Shown here: positions 44,130 through 55,484 of the stretch, one piece after another | Position numbering within the stretch: the first letter of the stretch is position 1 | Layout: every line of letters starts with the position of its first letter | Source of the DNA: Amaurobius ferox | Taxonomy: Eukaryota > Arthropoda > Arachnida > Araneae > Amaurobiidae | NCBI GenBank assembly: GCA_951213105.1 | Contig: OX578140.1 | Location: 27,861,362-27,925,361, forward strand | Length of the DNA stretch: 64,000 nucleotides | Direction of reading: 5' to 3' | Position numbers and translations under genes: made by a program | The notes under the pieces: generated by a model | What the model was told of the DNA's origin: nothing | Database searches by the model: none | What the model saw: the letters and a program-made list of their open reading frames with translations, nothing else

Positions 44130-44700
44130 TAGACCTTCAAATTGCAGCTCGGTTTTCTGTTACGTATTCGTAACAATATGATATTACATATTCCGTTACA
44201 TGCTTCCACTTTCGTTTCATCTAACTCACATTTATTTTAAGATGTTAACCACCCCACGCCCTAAGATGCTTCACATCAAAAATAAATAAGTTTTATTATG
44301 TATGTGAATCTGTAGTTGTTAACTTCAGTTCTAAATGCTGTGTAAAGGTTTACTTCAATGACAGTCTAATGTGCTAAGGTTTAAAACTCCAAATTTTTCA
44401 ATAAGCAGCGACAGGTTAACCCCAAATTGGACAAAAGATTGTCCTTAAACTTATCATTGCATTATAAAATTACTTTCTCTTCTATGAATATGACGCAACT
44501 TGGCTCTGAGTGGAATTTAAATACAGATTGCCAAATCAGTGGTTGCCAATCAAAGTAAGACCAGAAAGGGGTATAGGTAGCTTCTAAGACAACCGACTAG
44601 GGACTGTTATTCCTTGAAAGCACATAGGACGATACGTCCAGACAACCTGCAACGTCCCTTTTGGGCATCCAGTTCCGTGCATCCTGGACTAAAGAATAAA
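44130..44700. other. Noncoding stretch, GC rising toward its right end
   Basis: The part at 44,520-44,700 is moderately GC-rich (GGACGATACGTCC palindrome at 44,628-44,640) and may be the upstream, undetected part of the LINE fragment. No frame. Confidence 0.4.
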
Positions 44701-44705
44701 ATCCA

Positions 44706-45120
44706 ATGATTTCTAAAACTGGCGTATTCTTACTAATATTTATTTGCACTCTATATTACTTTGCGTTCGAATCCATTATTCAAGATGTAGTTAATATTAT
44801 TAACAAAGATAACGCTTGTAGCCGTTCTGGTGCTGCTTTGATTGGGGCAGGCAGTAGGGGAGAACAGACGGCTCAGGCCAGACTCCGCAGCGGCCATCTT
44901 CGTGCTCTTCGGCATGTATTGGGTTCTAAGATGTATCCCCTTTGCCCGAAATGCAATTTGGCTCAGACCTCTCCTGCTCATGCCTTGACATATATTGGAT
45001 GCCAGAGGGGTCAGCTGCACTCCAGTTCTAGAGTAGTTCTTCATCTTTTGAAGACTCACTAGTTCGTGGACTTGATTTTATATTGCTGCCGGTCAAGTGG
45101 GATAAGAAACTACAAAACAA
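44706..45120 (+). pseudogene. LINE 3' end: C-terminal zinc-knuckle-like remnant of a non-LTR retrotransposon
   Basis: The frame ending at 45,062 has GEQTAQARLRSGHLRALRHV, then MYPLCPKCNLAQTSPAHALT and YIGCQRGQL. The R-L-R-S-G-H segment followed by C-x2-C-x~10-H is the C-terminal region of arthropod Jockey/I-type ORF2 proteins, after the RNase H or RT domain. The first about 35 codons of this open frame are AT-rich and hydrophobic and probably not part of the original gene. Upstream RT sequence is missing, so the copy is strongly 5'-truncated, as is usual for LINEs. Text after the stop (GGGATAAGAAACTAC and AACAAGATAAC) may be the 3' UTR and tail. Confidence 0.72.
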
Positions 45121-47560
45121 GATAACGCGAATATTAGAGTGAAGTTTCCTCATGAAAATATAGCATTTCTAGTTTTCTAAATCCAAAATTTGCAAAACAC
45201 CTCCTTTGTCATAAAATTGATTTATATCAATGCGTAGCTCCATAACAGCATATTTGCACAAAATACTTAGCAAGTACTCATACACATAAATTACACACAT
45301 AAAATGTGGCACTGAATTTAAATAAAAAATGTTATTAATGTCAAGAATACAGATATATTTCCAGGTTTCAGAAACTCAAATATTTAGCAAAATTTTGCAA
45401 AATGTAATGACAAGACCTTGTATTTCTTGACAATAATCCCGATATAAAGAAAATTACTGAAAACATTCAATTAGTAAATTTCTGAAAAAATTCTAAAATA
45501 TTATGTAAACTTTTGCTAAAGTTGAAAGTGATTTTATTACTTATGACTTCAATAAATAAAATCTTCAAAACCCTTATAACTCTGAGAACTCATACATATC
45601 AAATTAATTCCCATTTAGAATACTTTTGAAGCTCATTAAAAGGGAACATTGTGATCAAATGTTCCTCAAAACAATGAACCATTAGGTATATCCTTTAAGC
45701 CGATCGGCACATTCAAAAAATGATTATAGCAATGTAATTTACTCACTTAGTTGCAATATGGAAGAGAGATCAATTTAAGAGAAGAAATAAAAAATCAACA
45801 TATTTTATTGCTAGTTCAAAACACTTTTTATGTCCATTTTTAAATAAGTATGTATTGAGATTAATATGGAGTTATATATGGAGTTATAATATAATCATTT
45901 AAGATTATTAATATATTTTATTGCGAAAGTAATATTATATATAGTTTTTCAAACATAAATTTGGATACAAATGTGTTAGAATATTTTTTCAAATTTCTTT
46001 TAACACTTTTAATTGCTTTTTGAAATTAAAGACGTGCCACATTTGTAAGCATTTTTATATTCTTTATTGTGCTCAACTTCTAAATACAAAAAAAAATTAT
46101 CTAGTTGTAGAAATTTTTGAAATATGTATTATAATTCATGTATGCAAAGTATACGAAATTTAAAATATATAACAGCTAACAAATAATTTTGCACGTGTTC
46201 TGAATAATTTTAAATAATATATAACTTTAAATTTACTGGTAGCTATAATTTTAAATACATATTAAGTTTGTTCACAGGATGATATTGCCATATTTCAATC
46301 TGTTATTACAAACGTTTTACTTGTTTACAATATTTTATGTACAGTGGCGACATATATTAAATTCCTTATTTGTTCATAGGTATATCATACTTTATATAAG
46401 TTACTCACTTTTATCTTATACGCCAAACACTGGTATTTTCTATAAAAACGTGTATAATGTTAGATATGAATAACTAAAATTATAAGCTGCTTTTGATTCG
46501 ATATTGTTGAATTTCAATGGCCTTTAAAAATTTATTGTAAATAACTACGAATTTAATTTTTGCAATACTTCATTCTTACTAGAAATATCTTGTTCATTGT
46601 AATATTGCAAAAATTGTACCGGGAGAATAGCTCGAAAAAACTATCAATCGATAGTGTCAGTAAATGTTAATAATATGTACATGTAGTATATTTAATTTAT
46701 TGGAAAGTAAAAAGAAAATAAAATGTTCCTGATTGATTTTTTGCCTTTTAGTTTCAAATATGATAGTTCCAAGGCTGGGATGGGGATGAAGGTGGAGGGA
46801 TTGTATGTTTTGCTGTTTACCATTCAACAGCAATTTCTATACATAATTACTATTAAATTACTATTAGTCAAAATTTTATATTTATGATTTATTTTATATT
46901 AGATAGTATATTTTTCAAAATTTGATGCATTCCATTAAATGAATATTTCAATGTTATGCTTTTTATGTTAAAAATTACCTTTTCACTCACTGATTGAAAT
47001 AATCGTATCAAATGTTATCTCAATATTTCAGTGTTATTGGAAAATATCATGTTTCCAGAATTAAGGAGAGACGTCAAAAGAAAAAGCATTCATATAACCA
47101 GAGTGAAGATGCAAATTTCTTGTTAAAATCTTACTATCTTCAAATTAAGTTGTATCCAATGATATATTTCACATAATTAGTTTTTATTTCAGATCTTTCT
47201 AATAGAAAGTGGTTAACTTAAATTTAAATCTATTTTAAACATACAAAAATATGATGTACAAAATGAGTGTTCTTTAGTCTGTCATGCTATGCTGTAAAAT
47301 GCAGCACATTTTTCAGACATTTTTTAAATTTGTGATGTGGTTGAAAAACACGTTTTAAGTCTTGAACACTACTTTTACATTTTCGGAAAATTTCCAGTCA
47401 GTAAGTACTATGGGGAGAGACACTTCATCTGAAGAAGTAATTCTCGTATCACTATGACATTTTATACGCACATACAACATATAAAATACAGATATAGTTA
47501 GAACTCAAATTCAAATATTACAAATCAACAGATCTGTTTTCAATAGAGAAGGAAAATTCA
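45121..47560. other. Long AT-rich noncoding stretch
   Basis: No gene, array or mobile element recognised across 2.4 kb. Frames of about 60 codons (for example 46,279-46,473) have no domain. Confidence 0.5.
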
Positions 47561-47579
47561 AGGAACAATGATAATAATA

Positions 47580-48110
47580 ACGTTTAATACGAGGTACTAA
47601 TCTTGTCATAGGGTTCACTTTGACGAGAAGAAGTTGAAATCTGATCGCAGAAGATGCATTTTTGGAACAACGGCTGGCCAGTACAAAGATCTACATATCG
47701 ATCCCCGTCTAGTATAGTGACACCCTTACAACAGCGTTCGAACAAATTAACCCTACAGGTTAGATGCAATGATGGTAACGGTCTGAGAACAACATTTGCA
47801 ATAATTGAGCATTTAAAAACTGAACATTTGGATGTCCCAGTTGCGAATGTCAATGGACTCTGCGAATCAAGATGCCAGTTACACGATCACGACCACACAA
47901 GATGATATTCTGTCGAAAGCCCTGACCATCCGACTCGTCCAAGGACTTAGAGCAGCATGGTGGATGGCCGGAAGATGATATTCCGTATAAAAGGAGTAAA
48001 TAAGAACAAGGTGATCGTTTAAATAGGATATTGCATGCCGATCCCACTTTAGACGAAAGTTACTAAAAAATTCGCTTCAACAAGACGAACTTTCGATGTT
48101 GTCCCTGTAT
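47580..48110. other. GC-richer stretch bounded by two tRNA-like fragments
   Basis: Both ends carry a related tRNA-like text (about 47,661-47,705 and 48,120-48,172). The interior (about 44% GC by eye) has overlapping frames of 65-89 codons on both strands with no domain recognised. It could be a composite SINE or a small retroelement. Confidence 0.4.
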
Positions 48111-48111
48111 C

Positions 48112-48175
48112 TTAGTTATTAGAACATCGGCTGGCCAATTCGGAGATCTGCGGTTCGATTCCCGGCTGGGATATA
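48112..48175 (+). repeat. tRNA-derived (pseudo-tRNA) sequence
   Basis: The A-box-like TTAGTTATTAGAACA is followed after about 30 nt by a B box, GGTTCGATTCCCGG. Anticodon-stem and T-stem pairing are imperfect (one and at least one mismatch), and no matching 7-bp acceptor stem could be drawn. It is read as a tRNA-derived SINE head or pseudogene, not a working tRNA. Confidence 0.55.
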
Positions 48176-48524
48176 TATACCTTTGTAATTTCACATGGAT
48201 CTAAAATATAAAGTGCAGTGTGTATTAATACAAATAATGTAACTTATTACATTCAAATCAGCGGCTTTACTATCAAGTTAAATGTATTTAAATATCTGAA
48301 AACCTTTTTAAAAATAATCCGAAAATAAAAACCCACTTAAAGATTGATTTCATATTACTCTAATTGCGTGATGCAAAAGAGTGTAAATATTGAATATTAA
48401 TATTTGAAAGAGTCAAAGAACCACTCATATTGTAGACCTTTACATTAAACTGTCATGCATATCCCTTATATTTTGTATTATACTGTGTTATTTCGAATAT
48501 ACACATATATATATGCGAACCTCC

Positions 48525-48660
48525 ACTTAATGTTTCAGGAGCTCTATTCCAGGCTATTATACTATTAATTATCCAGAGGAATCTAAAGCGTCATCCGTTT
48601 TAGAGATTGCAAGTGGGTTTCAGATTCTCGATTTGTTGGATTACATATTGAAAATATGTC
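48525..48660 (+). repeat. Old repeat block R6, copy 2
   Basis: Partner of 20.17-20.32 kb (see the word pairs listed there), also downstream of a TA-rich run. Confidence 0.45.
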
Positions 48661-48889
48661 TTTCTACAATATATGTGTAATGGAAACTTAACTCAGGAGG
48701 GCTAATTTTCAAGCCTCAGGCATATTTAATACCTGAAGGTATGTCCTCAATGATGTAATGACAATCTAGAAATTACCACACATATTCCCCAGCTATCATT
48801 CTAGTTGGAAATGCGTTCATCTAACGGTAATATGTTATTATAAATTGAAATATAAGCATAAACGTTTAGAGGCTGTAATTTAAGATTTG

Positions 48890-49250
48890 TATAAAATGCA
48901 ATATTGCCGTAGCACACCCCAGCACTCACCCGCTAGATTTTGTTACTCGTTTGTAAACGGGACGAGAAATCGGAATCTAACTTTTCTTCCGGTGAGTATT
49001 ATATACGTTGACCTTTCTCCACTTTATCGTCTTCTAAGTGCCGGAACTCCGACTGATGTTTGATGTTAATTAGAATCTCAGCTGTGCTCTTGCTTTGAGG
49101 ACGATGAACAGAATACGAGAGAAGGATGAAATGTTGCGTCTCTTCGGGAAAATTGGGAGAAACGCCAAGCTCTAAACTGGTGGGAGATGATGCTACAGTT
49201 CTTATGTTACGGTAAGCAGCAGAGAAAATTAGTGTAACAATCGATTGTTT
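48890..49250. other. GC-richer unassigned patch
   Basis: Higher complexity than its surroundings (CCCCAGCACTCACCCGC, then GAGAGAAGGATGAAATG). No frame longer than a few tens of codons and no recognisable element. Confidence 0.35.
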
Positions 49251-49578
49251 ATACTGCTATTGTAGATATTGCCTAAAACCACCAGATGTTAGTACCGCTG
49301 GCTAACTAAAGGTGTATTTCGAACAAATCGCTCAAAACCTGTAAAACGGCAACAATTACCAAAAGGTAACAAGATAAAGATCCTGTAATTTAATTGGAAA
49401 TATCAGGAAAAAGTTGCCTCAGTTCAATACGTTGTGATGGATTCAAATCAATGGAGATTTACTCTTTAACCCCAACGTCATTCCTGATTACTATTTTCAA
49501 ATTTCGAATAATGCTATCGCTACAGACAGAAAAAAATCCATAACCAAATAATGAACGCACGTTTGTCCTTACGAAAAT

Positions 49579-50128
49579 TACTCAAGCTTTTTCCGCAAAA
49601 GTTTTCAATTTTGCACTTCAAAATATTTTCAACTAACACATAGTACATAAGATTTATGACAAACACCCAGTATTTCCCCCCAAAAATTTAACCTTCCGCG
49701 TCCAAAAATTTCAAAGATACTGTTAGATCACCTTCAAAAATCCTTCACAAAATTACCCCAATACTCAAGCTTTTTCCGCAAAAGTTTTCAATTTTGCACT
49801 TCAAAATATTTTCAACTAACACATAGTACATAAGATTTATGACATACACCCAGTATTTCCCCCCAAAAATTGAACCTTCCGCGTCCAAAAATTTCAAAGA
49901 TACTGTTAGATCACCTTCAAAACTCCTTCACAAAATTACCCCATTACTCAAGCTTTTCCTCAAAAGTTTTCAATTTTGCACTTCAAAATATTTTCAACTA
50001 ACACATAGTGCATAAGATTTATGACATACACCCAGTATTTCCAAAAACATAATTGAACCTACCACCTCCAAAATTTTCAAAGATGCTGTTAGATCACCTT
50101 CAAAACTCCTTCACAAAATAACCCCCAT
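49579..50128. repeat. Tandem array, three ~184-bp units
   Basis: The unit begins at CTCAAGCTTTTTCCGCAAAA (49,581, 49,764, 49,948) and includes CAACTAACACATAGTACATA and AGATACTGTTAGATCACC. The spacings are 183 and 184 bp. A fourth, diverged start (CTTGAAATTTCCTC) is at 50,131. Units are highly similar, so the amplification is recent. Confidence 0.95.
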
Positions 50129-50249
50129 TACTTGAAATTTCCTCTAAATCACAAAGTACTCAATCCACAATCTGCTAAGTTTTAACATCTAAAGAAAATC
50201 GCAAAAGTATCTCGAAATATAAAAAAATAAACTACAAAGAAAAATTGAC

Positions 50250-50330
50250 AGGCCTAAAAAGTATTATATTCCGTTAGAAGAAAATGAGTCTGATGAGCCA
50301 TCCGCTGGTGGACGCAGATTCTGAAAATGC
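50250..50330 (+). other. Short protein-like reading
   Basis: The plus frame gives RPKKYYIPLEENESDEPSAG, then GRRF and a stop. The composition looks coding-like but the stretch is too short to identify. It lies directly before the 50.36-kb hairpin. Confidence 0.25.
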
Positions 50331-50355
50331 TGTCGAATGCTAAAGATTATTATAT

Positions 50356-50424
50356 GGAGCAGCAAAATGGGCGGCCGGTTGGATTACACACTGAAATCCA
50401 ACCGGCCGCCCATTTTACTGCTCC
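50356..50424. repeat. 30-bp-arm GC-rich hairpin
   Basis: The arms 50,356-50,385 and 50,395-50,424 are reverse complements with one mismatch, around a 9-bp loop. The arm core is GGGCGGCCGGTTGGATT, strikingly GC-rich for this window. No terminator-like T run follows. Confidence 0.93.
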
Positions 50425-50460
50425 ATGTCTGCGGACGAGTCGGTCGGCCTGGACTTTTGA

Positions 50461-50880
50461 CACTGAAATCCAAGTTTGATTAAATTATTTGTTTGGACTG
50501 CTATTTGTATTTTGATGCCAGTGGCTATAATTTTTTAACCAAGGATTCGTCAATAGTGATTTAATTCCCAGATATATTAATTAAATGTCAGTTACATTCT
50601 AATAAATATTTTGCACGTAAGAATGAATAAATCATTATGTTTGGACTAATAGCTTGACGAATACTCCAAATGTAATTTATTTTTTTCCGACAAAGTATTT
50701 GCCAATAATCATTTAATTCCCAGAGATATCAATTAAAAGTCAATTGCATTAAAGATTTTGCACGTAAGTATGAATAAATAATTATCTTTGTGCAAATAAT
50801 TTGCCAGTAGCGCCAAATTTTAATTTACGTGATATTCAATTAATGGCTGAAACTTCGTTCTGTGGATCTGCTATATAATT
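50461..50880. other. AT-rich noncoding stretch with a diverged internal duplication
   Basis: The text TTTAATTCCCAGATATATTA / ATTTTGCACGTAAGAATGAATA near 50,560-50,635 recurs near 50,711-50,785 in the same order, giving a tandem period of about 150 bp. Confidence 0.55.
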
Positions 50881-50934
50881 ATTTCACTGTGAAAGATATA
50901 AAGTCATTATTTTATGTAGTGATATTTTATGTAG

Positions 50935-51125
50935 TGAAAGTCATGTGCTGCCCACATCAGATTTTTTTTCATTCTCAATATAATATTCATGTTTTCATTT
51001 AATTCTAGAACTATAAGGCGGAACACGATCATATTTCAAAGTAATAGAAAACTATTCAATTACGCCAGGAATTATGTTGCCAACGGGTACCATTAAATCT
51101 CTCACTTAATGATTAGTAAATGGCC
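50935..51125 (+). repeat. R4 element, copy at 50.9 kb
   Basis: The core GAAAGTCATGTGCTGCCCAC is followed by ATCAGATTTTTTTTC and a diverged downstream part similar to 40.65-40.79 kb. Confidence 0.65.
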
Positions 51126-52092
51126 CTTCTTTCAGAGATTTTTTTTCAGATAGAAAAGTAAAATTCTGAGTTTGACGCTAATAAATTGTTATAAGTAAAG
51201 ATGTGAGTGGTCTAGTAACACATTACAGAAAGTAAAATTAAATTATATTAAAGATTATTTTTATAAATGAATACTGCAGTGCAAAATAATTAAGTTTGCA
51301 TTAAAAAAATTATTAAATGTTGCATGCTTGGAAAATGCGTTACTTGTGTTCGGAATTAGTTGCGCAAGTAATGATACAAAACCCCCATACAATTCGACAT
51401 ATAGTGTGTAATGTCATATACCCGATAATACCGTTAAGTTGTGCGTTTTTGCTGAATTTCAAATATTATTACATGTCTCTATATATAGAAAAATGTGAAC
51501 TTTGTTTCTTTTATACATAAATAGATAAAGCTATTTTACTTTAAATATATTTATGATTATATTGGTCATTTGTACGAGACGTTACAACCGGAAAGTCTAC
51601 TTAATGTCGATCTTGTTGCAGGAATAGATTGCTTTGTTTCATTACAGTATGCTTTTCTTGCTGTTTGAAATTTCTGTTAGTCCAATTGAGCATTTTTCAA
51701 AAGATGCCATGGTTATAAACTACTGTGCGCTACAATGCACAGCACTTTGGGGGGGAAGGAGATATTGATAGCTGCTTTACTACAAAAGCGTACTTTCACA
51801 TTTTTTCATTCACGATTTCCTTCCAACACGACGACGTAAATAACCATAACGCCAGATTGTAATGTACGTGCCAGTAGTCAACTGATGCTTTAATATTATG
51901 TATGGGTCAATGGCTTTAAATATTTAATCAAACGGTCATAAGTAGATTTTGAATAATATAGCAGTTAGTTTTTAAAGTTAAAATTGTGTTATGTTTTTCA
52001 TATGGCAAGACAGCAGTTAACGATAGTTGATTCAAATACCGTCAGAATGGTGCTATTAAATGGTGGAATACAAATTGTCAACAAAAATATTT
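51126..52092. other. AT-rich noncoding stretch
   Basis: Nothing recognised. The 67-codon frame at 51,317-51,520 has no domain. Confidence 0.5.
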
Positions 52093-52432
52093 GTATATAT
52101 AAAATCTCGGCAAAAATAGATTTCGAAGAGAAATGGGGTAAGCTCAGTGACTGTTGTTGACATTGATTAAGTTGTTGTTGTTAAGACCCAGACCGTCCGA
52201 CCTACCAGAAAGGTGAAAGGTAACCAACATTGATTAAGTGACAAACTTATTCAAAGATATTCATATATAAGATTTCTACAAAAGTAGATTTCGAAGAAAA
52301 ATGGGGGTGGGATCAGTGACTGTTGTTGGCAATTAAGTGACCAACATATTCAATAAAGAATTTTCATGTATAAAATTTCGATAAAAATAGTTTTGAAGAG
52401 AAATGGGGCAGGGTCAGTGACTTTTAATGACT
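52093..52432. repeat. Tandem array, three ~103-bp units, one carrying a SINE tail
   Basis: Units start near 52,093, 52,262 and 52,365. They share AAAATAGATTTCGAAGA and AAATGGGG, then TCAGTGACTGTTGTTG. Removing the SINE tail plus one duplication copy (67 bp) from unit 1 leaves 102 bp, equal to unit 2 (103 bp), so the insertion followed the amplification. Confidence 0.88.
52173..52226 (-). mobile_element. 5'-truncated SINE tail with target-site duplication
   Basis: On the minus strand this reads GGTTACCTTTCACC, TTTCTGGTAGGTCGGACGG and TCTGGGTCTTAACAACAAC. It is only the last 54 bp of the SINE family seen at 1.75, 39.0 and 40.8 kb. The perfect 13-bp direct repeat ACATTGATTAAGT flanks it (52,160-52,172 and 52,227-52,239). 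Confidence 0.95.
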
Positions 52433-52735
52433 ATAAAATACAAAAAGAGTTATAAATTTTATCCCTCTAATTTTAACCATTTTAATTTTGTATTAGTAAT
52501 TGCTGTAATCTTTTGCTCAGTGCAAACAGAACATAATTCAACGTTGTGCAACAAATCTAGTGAGAACAGATTACAATCTTTTTAACAAGTATTAATATGA
52601 AGATGCCATATCCATACTTTAATTAGTAGGTTATGATCAGAAACTATGTATTTCGATTATCATTACAATTTGCATACATACTGAAGATTATATAATAAAT
52701 AATTATTGCAGCATTTAGCATCGTGTTTCAACGTT
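52433..52735. other. AT-rich spacer
   Basis: Nothing recognised. Confidence 0.5.
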
Positions 52736-52739
52736 CTGG

Positions 52740-52925
52740 TATGGCTAATACTAACCCTAAATCCAAAGTTAAATATTCCGTTTGATTACCAGATACTGGA
52801 AACTAATTATCTACCCTGGAATTCCTTGCACCGTTCAACTATGAAGTAACTGCTTAATCTGAAATCTTAAAGCAGGTCTATTGAATATTGAACATCTGTC
52901 ATTTGGACAACTATTTCTACAGGAG
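52740..52925 (+). repeat. Old repeat block R7, copy 1
   Basis: Ordered words shared with 54.93 and 58.58 kb: AATACTAAC, AAATATTCCGTTTGATTACC, ACTGGAAACTAATTA, CTTGCA and TTAATCTGAAATCTTAAAGC. Confidence 0.5.
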
Positions 52926-53360
52926 GATAAGGAAAACATTTTAATTGCAGGAATAAGTCATGATATACGAGCTAAATTAAGGACGAAAAAAGAATAAATT
53001 ACGTAAAAAATCGAAATTTTCTAGAATTACTGTTATAATGTGAGATAAGATAGACGTTTTATAGCAGAGAACTTAAGGGTTCTAATAACTCCCTAAGAAA
53101 AAATCTCCAAGTGTACGCATATAGTTTATCGGTTGTACACTAACCATTCCAGATGAAATACAGAAAACTGATTTCAGAGTTCCTATTGGATAATTTAAGA
53201 TGTTAGGATAACGAACGATTAGAAACATAGCGAGAAAAAAATACAAAGTAATGTAGAATCGTCTCGTTAGTAGGAGTCGACATCAGAAACCTACAAAAAT
53301 CGTATATGGAAGGCAATACAGTAAATACCTGTTAAAATGCCGTAACATTAAGGACTGTAA
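52926..53360. other. AT-rich noncoding stretch
   Basis: Nothing recognised. Confidence 0.5.
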
Positions 53361-53364
53361 CAAT

Positions 53365-53610
53365 AGCAATGTTTGCAGAAGTAAGAGGTAAAATTACTTC
53401 TCGACTTCAAAAATGCATTGTTGCAGAAGGTCCTGTTGTTGACGTGCAATGTTGCAGAATATATAGTTTCTAACTTGCATTGATGCAGAAAGTTTTGTTT
53501 CTGATGTGCATGATTGCAGAAAGTTTTGTTTCTAACACGCATCATTGCAGAAGGTATTACATCTGACGCCCACTCTTGTAGTAGATACTGTTGCTGACAT
53601 GCATTGTTGA
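53365..53610. repeat. Degenerate ~36-bp minisatellite, six to seven units
   Basis: The unit is roughly TGCATTGTTGCAGAAGGT followed by TTGTTTCTGACG, repeated with substitutions. The minus-strand frame over it (53,545-53,348) encodes a matching N-x-T-F-C-N-x-A repeat, which I treat as a by-product. Confidence 0.85.
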
Positions 53611-54925
53611 TGGTATTTTGAACAAGCTGTGTATTATATCTATCAGCATGTAAGTGATATTTATTTAAGCAGTCATGAAATTCACAACAATTTATTATTA
53701 ACCCTATTCCTGTTATTTCACGATATCAGACCTTTTTGTCGATTATAATGCTCTGTCTAGAAAAAGGACAACATTTGGAATAATTTTGTGAGTCAATGCA
53801 AATTCATTTACAATATTTTACTTATATTACACATTAATTAAGTATGAATGGCTCTTTGATGTGGGTTTTGCAATTGAATATAAACAGATAATTTACTTTG
53901 ATCGACAGAATTGGCACATTTTTGATAAGATTTTGAAACATGGTTATAAAGGTGCGAAAGATAGTTGTTTATTGTAGCTGTCGGACAAAAATATCACAGT
54001 GTGGGAAAATTTATATGTTGATCACTTCATATAATTTCTGTTACAATTATACATACTGAGATTAGAAATTACTTTCATATTTGCCTACGACCTCCTGGGT
54101 ATTGATAGGTGACCTTTTGGCAAAATTATTGTACTGTGACTGTTATTCTGTTTTCTTAAAATTGATTAGGAATAAAAAGTCGAAATAAAACACCGCATTA
54201 ATATTTAAAGGGATATTTCTCAGAGACCACATGTGAATTATAATAGGAGATATTTCAGCAAAACATGCTTATCTACAACGGGTGAAAACAGAAGGGATAA
54301 CACAGCGGCATTATCACCGTATCTTAATCCTTTGCACTAAAATCCTGGACATTTACAACAATGTTTATCATTACAACAATGTTTATCACAGGTAAACAGT
54401 AAGAAAGGAAATTTCTATGCAGGGGCGAGAAGAAGGTGATGACATAAGCAGAGTGGTTGGTATGCATACATCATTGATGGTTTATGCTTGGCCAATATAG
54501 CTTTTGAGAATTTAGTATTACATTGTCCGAAACTATAAGTCCCATTTAAAGGACAACTACTCTGTAAAAAAAAATCATTTTAGCACAATTATATCTAAGT
54601 ATTATGCAGACGTATGATATCGTTAGTAAAAAGGAGATATCGATAGAATAAAGTGTGTATTTCAGATCAATATAAACAAGCATTGTTGTAACAGTTTAAT
54701 ATCATATTACAACAAATTCTGATTTAATTGTACAATATTAATATTTACTCAAATAATGATAAATCAATATTAATTTAATGTAATCAATTATATGTTCAAC
54801 CGTTAAAGATCAAGTGAAAACAATGAATAGAAATCACAGATCCAGAATATGTTTAGGAGAAGATATACAATGAATGTGCAGATCATAAAACAATATATCC
54901 AACTATTAATATCCTAATTACACAT
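53611..54925. other. AT-rich noncoding stretch
   Basis: A doubled ACAACAATGTTTATCA word lies at 54,356-54,390. No gene. Confidence 0.5.
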
Positions 54926-54929
54926 TCTA

Positions 54930-55080
54930 TGCTGGTAGATACTAACTGCAAATCCCATTATAATATTCTGTTTGGTTATCAAACACTAGTATGTATATCT
55001 GTAAATTTCCCACAGTATTAGCTTTGGTACTTTATGCCTAATCGAAAATTTCACAGCAGCTATACAGCCAATTGAACAGT
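54930..55080 (+). repeat. Old repeat block R7, copy 2
   Basis: Contains GATACTAACTGCAAATCCCA, TATTCTGTTTGGTTATCAAA, and TAATCGAAAATTTCACAGCA, in R7 order. Confidence 0.45.
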
Positions 55081-55101
55081 AGTCAACTGAATATATAGTC
55101 T

Positions 55102-55134
55102 TCTAAAGATATGATATATAATCATATCTTTAGA
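55102..55134. repeat. 14-bp-arm perfect palindrome
   Basis: TCTAAAGATATGAT, a 5-bp spacer ATATA, then its exact reverse complement. Confidence 0.9.
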
Positions 55135-55480
55135 ATATACAGATACCAACTGGGAAATAACTCTGTGAGCAAAGTTGTGATATAAATTTTATTCATAGGA
55201 ACGGATCCTGCAGATATTCTCAACAGCAGACGCCTCAACCAGAAGTAAGTCAACAAACGGAAAATTTTCTCTGAGCAAAAGTCGGTTCCTGATCATCATC
55301 AGAAATTTCAGGAATAAATAAAATGCTCCAAATAAGATTGAAACGATTATTTTATTTTGTTATCTTCGAAAACCTCCTTATTTTAAACCTATCTAAGCAT
55401 GCCGATGTCCTCAAAATTGGCGCATAATTTTTTTGAGAAAATCAAAGAAAACAGGACAGTTAATCGTGTTATAATGAATG
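55135..55480. other. Noncoding spacer
   Basis: Nothing recognised. Confidence 0.5.
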
Positions 55481-55484
55481 TATT

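Noticed and set aside
44706..44815. A signal-peptide-bearing protein starting at the Met at 44,706.
   Set aside because: The hydrophobic N-terminus is AT-rich flanking DNA fused by chance to the open LINE C-terminal frame.
48112..48175. A functional tRNA gene.
   Set aside because: A and B boxes are present, but anticodon, T-stem and acceptor pairing are defective, so only a tRNA-derived fragment is called.
50280..50345. Hammerhead ribozyme suggested by CTGATGAG and a later GAAA.
   Set aside because: The segment between the two motifs does not pair as stem II. The word also falls within a protein-like reading (SDEP).
53348..53545. A repetitive Asn/Cys-rich protein.
   Set aside because: It is the translation of a degenerate minisatellite; unit length varies and is not always a multiple of three.
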